From NCBI RefSeq assembly GCF_014203665.1, contig NZ_JACHJN010000003.1, positions 434,001 through 498,000 on the forward strand: a DNA stretch of 64,000 nucleotides, read 5' to 3'. Below, one piece after another: positions 15,328 through 22,651 of the stretch. The stretch's first letter is position 1. Every line of letters begins with the position of its first letter. The notes beneath the pieces are model-generated. The model was not told the DNA's origin. It saw nothing but the letters and a program-made list of their open reading frames with translations, and ran no database searches. This stretch comes from Saccharothrix tamanrassetensis. Its GTDB lineage: Bacteria > Actinomycetota > Actinomycetes > Mycobacteriales > Pseudonocardiaceae. Both the position numbers and the translations under genes were made by a program.

Positions 15328-16605
15328 GTGGGTCGCAGCGGGGACCTGCCCCGTGGCCTGGTCGACCGGTTCCGTGCGCGGGGCGACACGTGGCCGGACG
15401 ACACCGGCTGCGCGATGCTGCACGTCGACATGGACGCCTTCTACGCGTCCGTGGAGATCCGGGACAACCCGGAGCTGGCCGGGAAGCCGGTGGTGGTGGG
15501 CGGCACGGCGAACCGGGGCGTGGTGGCGTCGGCGAACTACCTGGCCCGCGAGTACGGCGTGCGCTCGGCGATGCCGACCTCGCACGCCCGGAGGTTGGCC
15601 CCCCACGCGGTGTTCGTGATGCCGAACTTCGCCCGCTACCAGGAGATCTCGCGCGGTGTGATGGCGATCTTCCGCGACATCACGCCGTTGGTCGAGCCGC
15701 TGAGCCTGGACGAGGCGTTCCTGGACGTGAGCGGGGCGCTGCGGCGGCTGCGGCTGACCCCGGCGGCGATCGCCCAGCTGGTCCGGCGCCAGGTGGAGCA
15801 GGCGCACGGGATCACCTGCTCGGTGGGCGTGGCGCCGACGAAGTTCCTGGCGAAGCTGGCGTCCGGCATGTGCAAGCCGGACGGCGTGATGGTCGTGCCG
15901 AAGACCGCCGTGCTGGAGTTCCTGCACCCGCTGCCGGTCTCCGCGCTGTGGGGCGTCGGCAAGCGCACCGCCGAACAGCTCGACCGGGTGGGCCTGGAGA
16001 CGGTCGCCGACGTGGCCGCCACCCCGTTGCCGAGACTGCGCCGCGTGCTGGGCGTGGCGCTGGCCGAACACCTGCACGCGCTGGCCCGGGGTCTCGACGA
16101 CCGCCCCGTGGTGCCGTCGACCCGGGAGAAGTCGATCGGCGCCGAGGAGACGTTCGAGGTCGACCACTTCGACCGCGAACTGCTCAGGCGTGAGCTGCTG
16201 CGGCTGTCCGAGCGCTCGGCGGCGACGCTGCGCTCGCGGGGTCTGCGCGGTCGCACGGTGTCGATCAAGGTCCGGTTCGCCGACTTCACCACGATCACCA
16301 GGTCGAAGACGCTGCGGGTGGCGACCGACGTGACCCAGGAGGTCTTCCGGACCGCGTCGGCGTTGCTGGACGAGCAGGTGCCGCCCGGCGCGGTGCGGCT
16401 GATCGGCGTGCGCATCGAGCAGCTGGTCCAGGGCGAGGACGGCGAACAGCTGATGTTCGACGCGCCCGAGCGCGGTTGGCGGGAAGCCGAACAAGCCGCG
16501 GACCAGGCCCGGTCCCGGTTCGGCCGGGCCGCGGTGAAACCGGCGTCGCTGCTCACCACGGCGGTGTCCCAGCCGAACGAGCCGCAGCCCCGGCCGGACC
16601 GCTGA
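15328..16605 (+). CDS. dinB: DNA polymerase IV (Y-family translesion polymerase)
   Basis: A ~425-residue Y-family polymerase. Palm catalytic motifs are MLHVDMDAFYASVE (first Asp pair) and PLSLDEAFLDV (Asp-Glu). A helix-hairpin-helix region (ALWGVGKRTAEQL) and the little-finger domain follow. A clamp-binding peptide EQLMFD occurs near the C-terminus. I favour the GTG at 15328 because GGAGGAGG (15315-15322) is 5 bases upstream; GTGs at 15310 and 15322 are in frame. A LexA box sits directly upstream. Mycobacterial dinB genes are generally reported not to be SOS-induced, so this promoter is notable. Confidence 0.93.
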   Translation: MGRSGDLPRGLVDRFRARGDTWPDDTGCAMLHVDMDAFYASVEIRDNPELAGKPVVVGGTANRGVVASANYLAREYGVRSAMPTSHARRLAPHAVFVMPNFARYQEISRGVMAIFRDITPLVEPLSLDEAFLDVSGALRRLRLTPAAIAQLVRRQVEQAHGITCSVGVAPTKFLAKLASGMCKPDGVMVVPKTAVLEFLHPLPVSALWGVGKRTAEQLDRVGLETVADVAATPLPRLRRVLGVALAEHLHALARGLDDRPVVPSTREKSIGAEETFEVDHFDRELLRRELLRLSERSAATLRSRGLRGRTVSIKVRFADFTTITRSKTLRVATDVTQEVFRTASALLDEQVPPGAVRLIGVRIEQLVQGEDGEQLMFDAPERGWREAEQAADQARSRFGRAAVKPASLLTTAVSQPNEPQPRPDR

Positions 16606-16719
16606 GACGCGCCGGCGGGCAGCCGGTGGTTCGGTCTTCCGACGTTGCGGAACAGGCCGTTCGGGTGGTGGCGGCGGGCAGGGCGGACGTTCGGGACGAT
16701 CACCGGGCACCCTGGGAGG

Positions 16720-17361
16720 GTGGACCGGTTCTGGGGCCTGCTCACCCCCGCCGAGCACGACGTGCTCGGCGCTACGGGCACGGAGCGCGAGTACGCCTCC
16801 GGCGCGGTGATCTGCAACGAGGGCGAGGTCACCCGGCACGTCCTGGTGGTCCGGCGCGGCCTGCTCCGGGTCACCGCCACCACCGCCGCCGGCGGTGAGA
16901 AGGTCCTCGCGGTGCGCGGCTCGGGTGACATCGTCGGCGAGCGCTCGGCCATCGACGGCCGACCCCGTTCGGCGACCGTCCGGGCCCTGGGCGCGGTCCG
17001 CGCCCTGGTGATCTCCGCGTCCGGGTTCGCCTCGCTGTGCCAGCGGTACCCGCGCATCGCGTGGGCCGTGCTGACCGTCGTGGTGGCCCGCCAGCGCGAC
17101 ACCGACCGCCAGCGGGTCCAGATCAGCGGCACGGCGACCCAGCGGGTGGCGGCCGTGCTGATCGACGTGGCGCTGGAGCGCGGCATCGCCGACCAGGGCG
17201 CGGTGGCGCTGAGCCAGGAGGAGCTGGCGGGCATCGCCGGCACCTCCCGCGAATCGCTCGTGCGGGTGCTGCGGTCGCTGCGCGAAGAGGGCATCATCAG
17301 CACCGGTCGGCGGAAGATCGACATTCTCGAAGTCGACCGCCTCTACGACCTGACGACGTGA
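16720..17361 (+). CDS. Crp/Fnr family transcriptional regulator
   Basis: A 213-residue regulator with an N-terminal cyclic-nucleotide-binding beta barrel and C-terminal winged helix. The ligand-pocket signature is retained (GDIVGERSAIDGRPRSAT, Gly-Glu and Arg-Ser). The HTH is LSQEELAGIAGTSRESLVRV with a wing ending in DILEVDRL. No cysteine cluster is present, so it is Crp-like rather than Fnr-like. The GTG at 16720 is chosen from the domain boundary and a CACCCT box 6 bases upstream; GTG/ATG further up would add a low-complexity extension. A 16-bp palindrome just downstream may be its own binding site. Confidence 0.83.
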   Translation: MDRFWGLLTPAEHDVLGATGTEREYASGAVICNEGEVTRHVLVVRRGLLRVTATTAAGGEKVLAVRGSGDIVGERSAIDGRPRSATVRALGAVRALVISASGFASLCQRYPRIAWAVLTVVVARQRDTDRQRVQISGTATQRVAAVLIDVALERGIADQGAVALSQEELAGIAGTSRESLVRVLRSLREEGIISTGRRKIDILEVDRLYDLTT

Positions 17362-17394
17362 CCGGAAACGGGTCCTACCTGCAATTTCTCCTTG

Positions 17395-17410
17395 TGCGTC
17401 ATCTGACGCA
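17395..17410 (+). promoter_or_regulatory. 16-bp palindrome TGCGT-N6-ACGCA, candidate Crp-family operator
   Basis: TGCGTCATCTGACGCA is a palindrome with the 5-6-5 architecture of Crp/Fnr sites (TGTGA-N6-TCACA). It lies 34 bases after the Crp/Fnr stop and 57 bases before the small membrane-protein gene. Confidence 0.45.
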
Positions 17411-17436
17411 GAACATCCGCGCGCGACCCCCTACAA

Positions 17437-17456
17437 CTGAGTTACGCCGAACTCAG
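17437..17456 (+). promoter_or_regulatory. 20-bp inverted repeat before small membrane protein
   Basis: CTGAGTT, six bases, AACTCAG forms a perfect 7-bp dyad ending 10 bases before the ATG and abutting the GGGGGAG ribosome binding site. It could be an operator or an RNA hairpin next to the Shine-Dalgarno. Confidence 0.4.
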
Positions 17457-17466
17457 AGGGGGAGCG

Positions 17467-17724
17467 ATGACCCAGAACGAGGAACCTGCCAGGGCCCGCC
17501 GCCGGTTCACCGAACGTCTTGCGTGCACCCTGCTGTTCACCGTGGTCCAGCTGTGGTCGGCCGCGGTGATCGTCACCCAGCTGGAGACCAGCGGCATCGT
17601 CGCGCTGGCCGTGGCGCTGGTGCTGGCCGGGGGGCTGGTGGCGGTGGCCGACGCGTGGCGCGAGGTGCGGTCCGACCGGCGGCAGCTGGACGACGAGATC
17701 CGGGAAGACCTGGTCCGGCTCTAG
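17467..17724 (+). CDS. Small two-helix membrane protein
   Basis: An 85-residue protein of unknown function. The N-terminal ~15 residues are charged and Arg-rich, followed by two hydrophobic segments (about residues 20-38 and 44-60) separated by a short polar turn. The ~22-residue tail is acidic/basic amphipathic (EVRSDRRQLDDEIREDLVRL), so both termini should be cytoplasmic. Shine-Dalgarno GGGGGAG precedes the ATG closely. It follows the Crp/Fnr gene by 105 bases containing two palindromes, suggesting it is a target or partner of that regulator. I do not recognise the family. Confidence 0.7.
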   Translation: MTQNEEPARARRRFTERLACTLLFTVVQLWSAAVIVTQLETSGIVALAVALVLAGGLVAVADAWREVRSDRRQLDDEIREDLVRL

Positions 17725-17803
17725 CCCACCTCGGTCCGGGCGCCGGTCCGGGCCGGGACCACACGAACCACACGGCGGCTGACGAGGGGTGGCCGCCGTT
17801 GCC

Positions 17804-17847
17804 GAAGAGGCCTTCCACGGGCGGTCGGGTCTGTGGAAGGCCTCTTC
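17804..17847. terminator. 15-bp perfect inverted repeat, likely bidirectional terminator
   Basis: GAAGAGGCCTTCCAC (17804-17818) pairs perfectly with GTGGAAGGCCTCTTC (17833-17847) across a 14-base loop. It lies 80 bases after the small membrane-protein gene. Terminator is the simplest reading; a protein-binding dyad is possible. Confidence 0.6.
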
Positions 17848-17851
17848 ACGT

Positions 17852-17885
17852 CCGGAGTTGTCCACAGGCCCCGGAGTTGTCCACA
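17852..17885 (+). repeat. Two directly repeated DnaA-box-like sites
   Basis: The 15-mer CCGGAGTTGTCCACA occurs at 17852-17866 and 17871-17885, a 19-bp period. Each contains TTGTCCACA, the preferred Streptomyces-type DnaA box. They lie 52 bases before the following gene's start, with no dnaA, dnaN or parB nearby. Confidence 0.45.
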
Positions 17886-17936
17886 ATTCGTGATCAACCG
17901 GTCGACGCGGCCCCCGAAGAAGTCGATCGTGGACCC

Positions 17937-18869
17937 ATGCACACCACGAACCGAGCCACGATCAGCCTGGACGCCCTGGCCGCCCTGTTCCCACACCGGG
18001 TGGCCACCGCCTCGGAACTGCTCAGCCTGGGCCTGCGCGACGACGAACTCACCACCCGCTGCCGGCCGGGCGGCCCCTGGCAGCACGTCCTGCCCGGAGT
18101 CCTGCTGCTGACCCGAAAACCCGCGAGCCGCCCACAACGGGTGCAGGCGGCCCTGCGCTACGCCGGCCCGGACGCCCGGCTGACCGGGCTGGACGCCCTC
18201 CAACTGCACGGCATGCGAGCCGTCCCCGCCACCGGCCCGGTCCACGTCCTGTCCGCCGGACCGGCGGACCCGACCCCCGGAGTCCGGGTGGTCAGGACCC
18301 GCCGGCTCCCGCCCCCGGTACTGCGCAAGGGCTTCCTCACCGCACCCCTGACCCGAGCCGCCGTGGACGCGGCGAGATCGCTGCTCCCGGACCAGGACGC
18401 GGTGCGGGCGGTGCTGACCGAGGCCGTGTGCCGGGGTGGCGCGCGCGTGGCGGACCTGTGCAAAGGTCTGTCCAGAGGAGCCGAACCCGCGAAGCAGGTC
18501 CTGCGGGACCTGTCCGACGGCATCCGGACGGTTCCCCAGGCGTGGGCGAGGGACGTCCTGTCGGACCTGCCGCTGCCGGCACCGAGGTGGAACGCGGAGG
18601 TGCGCACGGCGGAAGGCACCCCGCTGGGCCGGGCAGACGTCTGGTGGGAGGACATAGGCCTGGCCTGGCAACTGACCCCGCACCCGGACGACCTCCTGGC
18701 GGCGACCGGGGTGGTGGTCCTCCACACCACGGCCGGAGAACTACGCCGATCGCCTGCCCTGGTGGCGCAGTCCCTGCACCGGGCGACCGTCCGGGCGAAG
18801 TCCCGCCCCAGACCGGGGGTGACGGCGACACCCTTACCCGTGACGATCCCGGCCCAACGCCGCCGCTGA
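17937..18869 (+). CDS. AbiEi-antitoxin-like protein, function unknown
   Basis: A 310-residue soluble protein of a type common in Pseudonocardiales. The N-terminal ~70 residues look like the winged-helix antitoxin domain of AbiEi (FPHRVATASELLSLGLRDDELTTRC, then WQHVLPGVLLL). Next comes an AbiEi-like core (TGLDALQLHGM, VHVLSAGP), then a C-terminal domain resembling the restriction-endonuclease-like DUF559 fold but without an obvious PD-(D/E)xK set. No AbiEii toxin gene is adjacent, so it is an orphan. One Leu near the end uses a TTA codon (18834-18836). The stop codon starts a tandem repeat. The domain call is by resemblance only. Confidence 0.65.
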   Translation: MHTTNRATISLDALAALFPHRVATASELLSLGLRDDELTTRCRPGGPWQHVLPGVLLLTRKPASRPQRVQAALRYAGPDARLTGLDALQLHGMRAVPATGPVHVLSAGPADPTPGVRVVRTRRLPPPVLRKGFLTAPLTRAAVDAARSLLPDQDAVRAVLTEAVCRGGARVADLCKGLSRGAEPAKQVLRDLSDGIRTVPQAWARDVLSDLPLPAPRWNAEVRTAEGTPLGRADVWWEDIGLAWQLTPHPDDLLAATGVVVLHTTAGELRRSPALVAQSLHRATVRAKSRPRPGVTATPLPVTIPAQRRR

Positions 18870-18967
18870 TCCACCCCGACCACGTGTGGCCGCTGATCGA
18901 CTCGACCACGTGCGGCTGCTGATCGACTCGATCACTTGTGGCCGCTGACCCACCTCGGCCACTCGGG
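18867..18967 (+). repeat. Tandem repeat of 26-27-bp units starting on the stop codon
   Basis: Four units begin with TGA at 18867, 18894, 18920 and 18946. The middle two share TGATCGACTCGA and CAC(G/T)TG(C/T)GGC. The first TGA is the real stop; the later ones repeat stops in all three frames. The rest of the gap to 19317 has no gene. Confidence 0.75.
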
Positions 18968-19093
18968 TGGCGCGTCCGGGCGGGTGCTTCGTGATCCCGA
19001 ACCGGGGACGGGCGTACCCGGGACGTACCGAAGGCGACCCTGATCGGGTGTTGTCCGGGTCACATCGTTGCCGACCGGGGGTCGGTAAGGGCT

Positions 19094-19269
19094 TGACAAT
19101 TGACCTTCGGGGCGGTTTTCGCGACCTTACGGTGGTCTGACCGTTGACCCGTGAGGATGATGGTGACCGAACGAACCGCTTAGGGGCGGGGACTGGGTAG
19201 TCGGCGAGGCCCGCGAATCGTATCCTGGTTGTGACGCCCCCAGGGTGGGGCGTCCGCCGGGACCGGCGG
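19094..19269 (+). promoter_or_regulatory. Promoter region and structured 5' leader of the DUF3040 gene
   Basis: The 350-base gap after the repeats contains a TATCCT -10-like hexamer (19221-19226). Two adjacent hairpins follow: GACGCCCC-cagggt-GGGGCGTC (19233-19254) and CCGCCGG-ga-CCGGCGG (19254-19269). A TTGACA is present at 19093-19098 without a clear -10 at standard spacing. The hairpins would lie in the untranslated leader, 49 bases or more before the start. Confidence 0.35.
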
Positions 19270-19317
19270 CAACCGTGAACACCCGGCGCCCGCGACCGCT
19301 GTGCCGGAGGAGGAGCC

Positions 19318-19701
19318 ATGCCACTCTCCGAGCACGAGCAGCGACTGCTCGACCAGATCGAGCGCGCGCTCTACGCCGAGGACCCGAAGTTCGCATCCAC
19401 TGTGCGCGGTGCCAAGCTGCGCAAGCCGTCACGACGGCGTCGTTTCCAGGGCATCGTGCTGTTCGCCGTGGGCGTGGCGCTGCTGGTGACGGGTGTGATG
19501 TTGCCGAAGCTCGCTGGTATCCCGGTGGTGAGCGTGGTCGGCTTCCTGGTGATGTTCTTCGGCGTACTGCTCACCGTGACGACGTTGCGTCGTGGTGAGC
19601 AGGGTGCCGAGGAACCCACCGAAGAGGGAAGTCGGCCGAGCCGCAGCTCGTTCTCCCAGAAGATGGAAGAACGTTTCCGTCGTCGCCTAGAGGACGAGTA
19701 G
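19318..19701 (+). CDS. DUF3040 domain membrane protein
   Basis: A 127-residue protein with the DUF3040 start MPLSEHEQRLLDQIERALYA. Two hydrophobic segments follow (about residues 42-60 and 64-84), then a charged Arg/Glu-rich tail. Function is unknown. The family is restricted to actinobacteria and typically lies just upstream of mraZ and the dcw cluster, as here, so a cell-envelope or division role is plausible. GGAGGAGGAG gives a strong ribosome binding site. The gene is monocistronic, ending in a 9-bp GC hairpin. Confidence 0.85.
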   Translation: MPLSEHEQRLLDQIERALYAEDPKFASTVRGAKLRKPSRRRRFQGIVLFAVGVALLVTGVMLPKLAGIPVVSVVGFLVMFFGVLLTVTTLRRGEQGAEEPTEEGSRPSRSSFSQKMEERFRRRLEDE

Positions 19702-19727
19702 ACAACACCTGCCCACCCGACGCACAC

Positions 19728-19757
19728 GGCCCGCGCCCCTTCACCGGAGCGCGGGCC
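19728..19757 (+). terminator. Terminator hairpin after DUF3040 gene
   Basis: GGCCCGCGC and GCGCGGGCC form a perfect 9-bp stem with a 12-base loop, 26 bases after the stop codon. Confidence 0.6.
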
Positions 19758-19959
19758 GCGCGGTATGCCCGCCAACCGGCCACGCCACCGACGCGTCCCG
19801 GGGTGCCACCACGGCTCGGACGACCCCGATGATCAAGACCCGCCCGGGAGACGCCGGCGCGCCCGCCCGACTGGGCGCCGGCATGGCCGCTCGACGCCTC
19901 ACGCCCCCCGGTCCGGAGCTTCAACGACTCCCTCGCCACCGACGTGTCCGCCCCTGAAC

Positions 19960-20131
19960 ACCTGAGGGGGACACATCGGGCCGGGCAATCGGGCAGCACG
20001 GCCGGGCCGGGCGGCACAGCCGGGCCGGTAGCGGGTAGTCGGCCAGCGCAGCCGAGCCGGGGTAGTCGGGCACAGTCGGGCTGAGCGGTCGGGCTGAGCA
20101 GTCGAGCCGGGCGGCACAGCAGGGCCGGGCC
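19960..20131. repeat. Low-complexity degenerate repeat between convergent genes
   Basis: The stretch is built of imperfect GCCGGGCCGGGCGGCACAG, TAGTCGG and GTCGGGCTGAGC motifs recurring every 12-20 bases. It contains no supported gene. Together with 20132-20196 it fills most of the 505-base gap between the DUF3040 and transglutaminase genes. Confidence 0.5.
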
Positions 20132-20196
20132 GGACGGCTGAGTCGGACGGCTGAGTCGGACGGCTCAGGTGGGCGGCTCAGGTGGACGGCTGAGCC
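20132..20196 (-). repeat. Five 13-bp tandem repeats behind the transglutaminase stop codon
   Basis: Plus-strand units at 20132, 20145, 20158, 20171 and 20184 follow the pattern GG(A/G)CGGCT(G/C)AG(T/G/C)(C/T). They end 10 bases short of the minus-strand TGA (20207-20209), so they form the 3' flank of that gene. Confidence 0.7.
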
Positions 20197-20206
20197 GGGA
20201 ATCGGG

Positions 20207-22651
20207 TCAGTCGTCGGACTCCGGGGTCGGGTTCGGCTGGAGCACGGATCGGGGCAGCACCTTCGCGCGCAGCGCGAGCGGTGCGTTGCGGGTGAGGCTG
20301 CGGCGGACGTTGTCGAACGCCTGCGGCAGCGCGGGGTCGGCCTCGGCGCGGGTGCTGTACCAGGAGCGCTCCACCGCCCCCACCAGCGTCCGCAGGCCGT
20401 CGCGTCCCTGTTCGTCCAGGTTGTGCGCACGGGCCATCCGGCGCGCGGCCACCCGGACGGTCTCCGTCGTCGGCACGCGGGTACCCCGGTCCACGGACTC
20501 GGCGAGCAGTTCCTGCCAGGCCGCGCCCGCCGCGTCCGGTCCGAGGCCGGCCACGGCCTGCAACCGGGTGCGCCGCCGCACGCCGCGCAGGCCCGCGGGC
20601 ACCGCCGCCACCAGAGCGACCAGCACGGGCACCGCCAGCCACCACGACAGCAGCGCCACGGTCAGCGTCACCCCGACCAGCCCGGCCACCACCGCCACAC
20701 CGACGAGCACCGGCAGCAGCCACGGTGTCCGACGCAGCCAAGCCGCGCCCGGTGAACCCCGCCTCCGCCCGCGCCCGGCCAGCAGCAGCGCCGTCAGCAG
20801 CACGGCGAGACCGGCCGAGATCAGCAGGGTCGCGGTGTGCCAGGTGGGGATCGGCTCGGAAATCTCCGACTGGCCGTCCTCACCCGTGGCACCGGGGGCG
20901 GCGGAGGTCGAGCCGCTGGGGGCGGTGGTCGTCGTGGTGGGGGTCGTGGTCGTGGTGTCCGTCGTGCCGGTCTCTTCGCCGTCCGGGTTCAGGCCCGCGA
21001 TGTACGGGGGAACCACGCCGCGGCCGTCGGACAGCGGGGTCGGGTCGAAGACCATCCAGCCGTAGCCGGGGAAGTAGATCTCCACCCACGCGTGGGCGTC
21101 CTGCGTGGTGATGGTCTGGAAGTCCTCGATCGGGAAGCCCGCCGTGAAGCCCATGGCGACGCGCGACGGCAGCCCCACCGAGCGGGCCATGATCGCCATC
21201 GCCGACGCGTACTGCTCGCAGTAGCCCCGCTTGCCGGTGAAGACGAAGTCGCGCAGCGCGTCGCTGGTCTGCGGGCCGCTGGTCTGCGTCGTGTACGTGA
21301 AGCCCTGGGTGCCGTCGGTGAAGTAGCGGTACAGCGCGTTGGCCTTGTCGAAGGCGTTGTCCTGGTCGCGCGTGATGTCCCGGGCCAGGTTCGTCACCTC
21401 CGGGCTCACGCCCGGCGCCTCCAGGTACGCGTCCTCGACGTCCAGCGCGCTCGACGCCCCGCGCAGCGCGTCCTGCGGCGGCGTCTTCAGCACGGTCTGC
21501 ATCTTGTACGCCCCGGCCTGCCGGGCGCGCACGCTGTAGACCATGCCGCGCACCGGGTCGTAGCGCCAGTTCTCGTCGACGTCCTGCATCCGGCGCGGCC
21601 GGCCGTACACCGGCAGCCAGTTGTCCAGCCAGTCGACCGGCTCGACGCTGATCTCGACGGTCTCGCCGTCGCCGGGGTCGCCGGGCTGGGCGGGCAGCTC
21701 GCCGTTCGCCGCGACCCCCGCCGGCAGGTCGTCGCCGATGCGCCAGCCCTGGTCCGGCACGTACTCGCGCAGCGTCATCGCCCGCAGGTAGGACGCCTCG
21801 GGCAGGCCGCGCACCCGGAACAGCTCGCGGTTCGCGCCCTGGTTGAGCATGCCGCGCAGCTCGGTCATCGGGTCGAGGCCGAGCTTGCCCGCGCCGCCGC
21901 CCACGGTGTCCCCGGTGCCGGGCAGCCGCCCGACCGTGCCGACCAGGGTGAACACCCCGCCCGCGAGCAGCGCGATCACCACCGCCAAGCCCGCGACGGC
22001 GGTCGCCGCCGGTCCCGCCCCGCCGCCGCCCCGGTTGGGCAGCCTGCCGCGCCACGCCTCGTGCCGGTGCTGCCCGTCGACGGCCAGCAGCAGCGCGAAC
22101 GCCCCCGCGCCGAACGCGAACGTCCACAGCGGCAGCATCTCGTCGGCCAGCGACGCGGGCACCGCGAACACGCACAGCAGCACCAGCCCGGACGCGGCGG
22201 GTGCGGACGCGCCGACCGCGAGCAGGTCCACCAGCACCGCCACCAGACCGATGGCCACCATCACCAGGCACCGCATGGCGTCGCTGTCGTCGACCGGCGG
22301 CACCCCGGTCTGCACCTCGGCGATCGCGTTGCCCAGCACCGCCAGCAGGTCGGTCAGCGACTGCGGGCCGGGGAGGACCACCAGCACGCCGGTGCGGGTG
22401 AAGATCGTCACCAGCAGGCACAGCAGCGCGAACACCTGCCCGAGGCCCACCAGCGGGATGGGCAGCCGGGCCGCGCGCAGCAGCACGCCGGTGCCCGCCA
22501 CCACGATGATCGCCACGGCCAGGTTGACCAGCCACACCACGCCGCCGATCACGCTGGACAGCGCGGTCGCCGCGCACAGCGTCGCCAGGCCCGCCACGGC
22601 GGGCGTCGCGCTCACCACCCAGTTGCCCCCGGGGGCAGTCCTGCCGGCCAC
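20207..22651 (-). CDS. TgpA-type transglutaminase-like membrane protease/peptidase
   Basis: An 814-residue membrane protein. The N-terminal ~220 residues hold several helices (TgpA N-terminal region), then an extracytoplasmic transglutaminase-like domain with the catalytic triad in YCEQYA (Cys near residue 475), DAHAWVE and FDPTP. A Thr/Pro/Gly-rich linker (TTTTTPTTTTT) is followed by one or two more membrane segments and a cytoplasmic DUF4129-like tail. The GTG at 22651 directly abuts the DUF58 stop. moxR, DUF58 and this gene form the standard actinobacterial MoxR operon, probably a chaperone/maturation system for surface proteins. Confidence 0.85.
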   Translation of the reverse strand: MAGRTAPGGNWVVSATPAVAGLATLCAATALSSVIGGVVWLVNLAVAIIVVAGTGVLLRAARLPIPLVGLGQVFALLCLLVTIFTRTGVLVVLPGPQSLTDLLAVLGNAIAEVQTGVPPVDDSDAMRCLVMVAIGLVAVLVDLLAVGASAPAASGLVLLCVFAVPASLADEMLPLWTFAFGAGAFALLLAVDGQHRHEAWRGRLPNRGGGGAGPAATAVAGLAVVIALLAGGVFTLVGTVGRLPGTGDTVGGGAGKLGLDPMTELRGMLNQGANRELFRVRGLPEASYLRAMTLREYVPDQGWRIGDDLPAGVAANGELPAQPGDPGDGETVEISVEPVDWLDNWLPVYGRPRRMQDVDENWRYDPVRGMVYSVRARQAGAYKMQTVLKTPPQDALRGASSALDVEDAYLEAPGVSPEVTNLARDITRDQDNAFDKANALYRYFTDGTQGFTYTTQTSGPQTSDALRDFVFTGKRGYCEQYASAMAIMARSVGLPSRVAMGFTAGFPIEDFQTITTQDAHAWVEIYFPGYGWMVFDPTPLSDGRGVVPPYIAGLNPDGEETGTTDTTTTTPTTTTTAPSGSTSAAPGATGEDGQSEISEPIPTWHTATLLISAGLAVLLTALLLAGRGRRRGSPGAAWLRRTPWLLPVLVGVAVVAGLVGVTLTVALLSWWLAVPVLVALVAAVPAGLRGVRRRTRLQAVAGLGPDAAGAAWQELLAESVDRGTRVPTTETVRVAARRMARAHNLDEQGRDGLRTLVGAVERSWYSTRAEADPALPQAFDNVRRSLTRNAPLALRAKVLPRSVLQPNPTPESDD

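Noticed and set aside
17937..18869. A complete AbiE toxin-antitoxin pair
   Set aside because: Only the AbiEi-like protein is present. The next gene is a DUF3040 membrane protein, and no nucleotidyltransferase-type AbiEii toxin occurs nearby.
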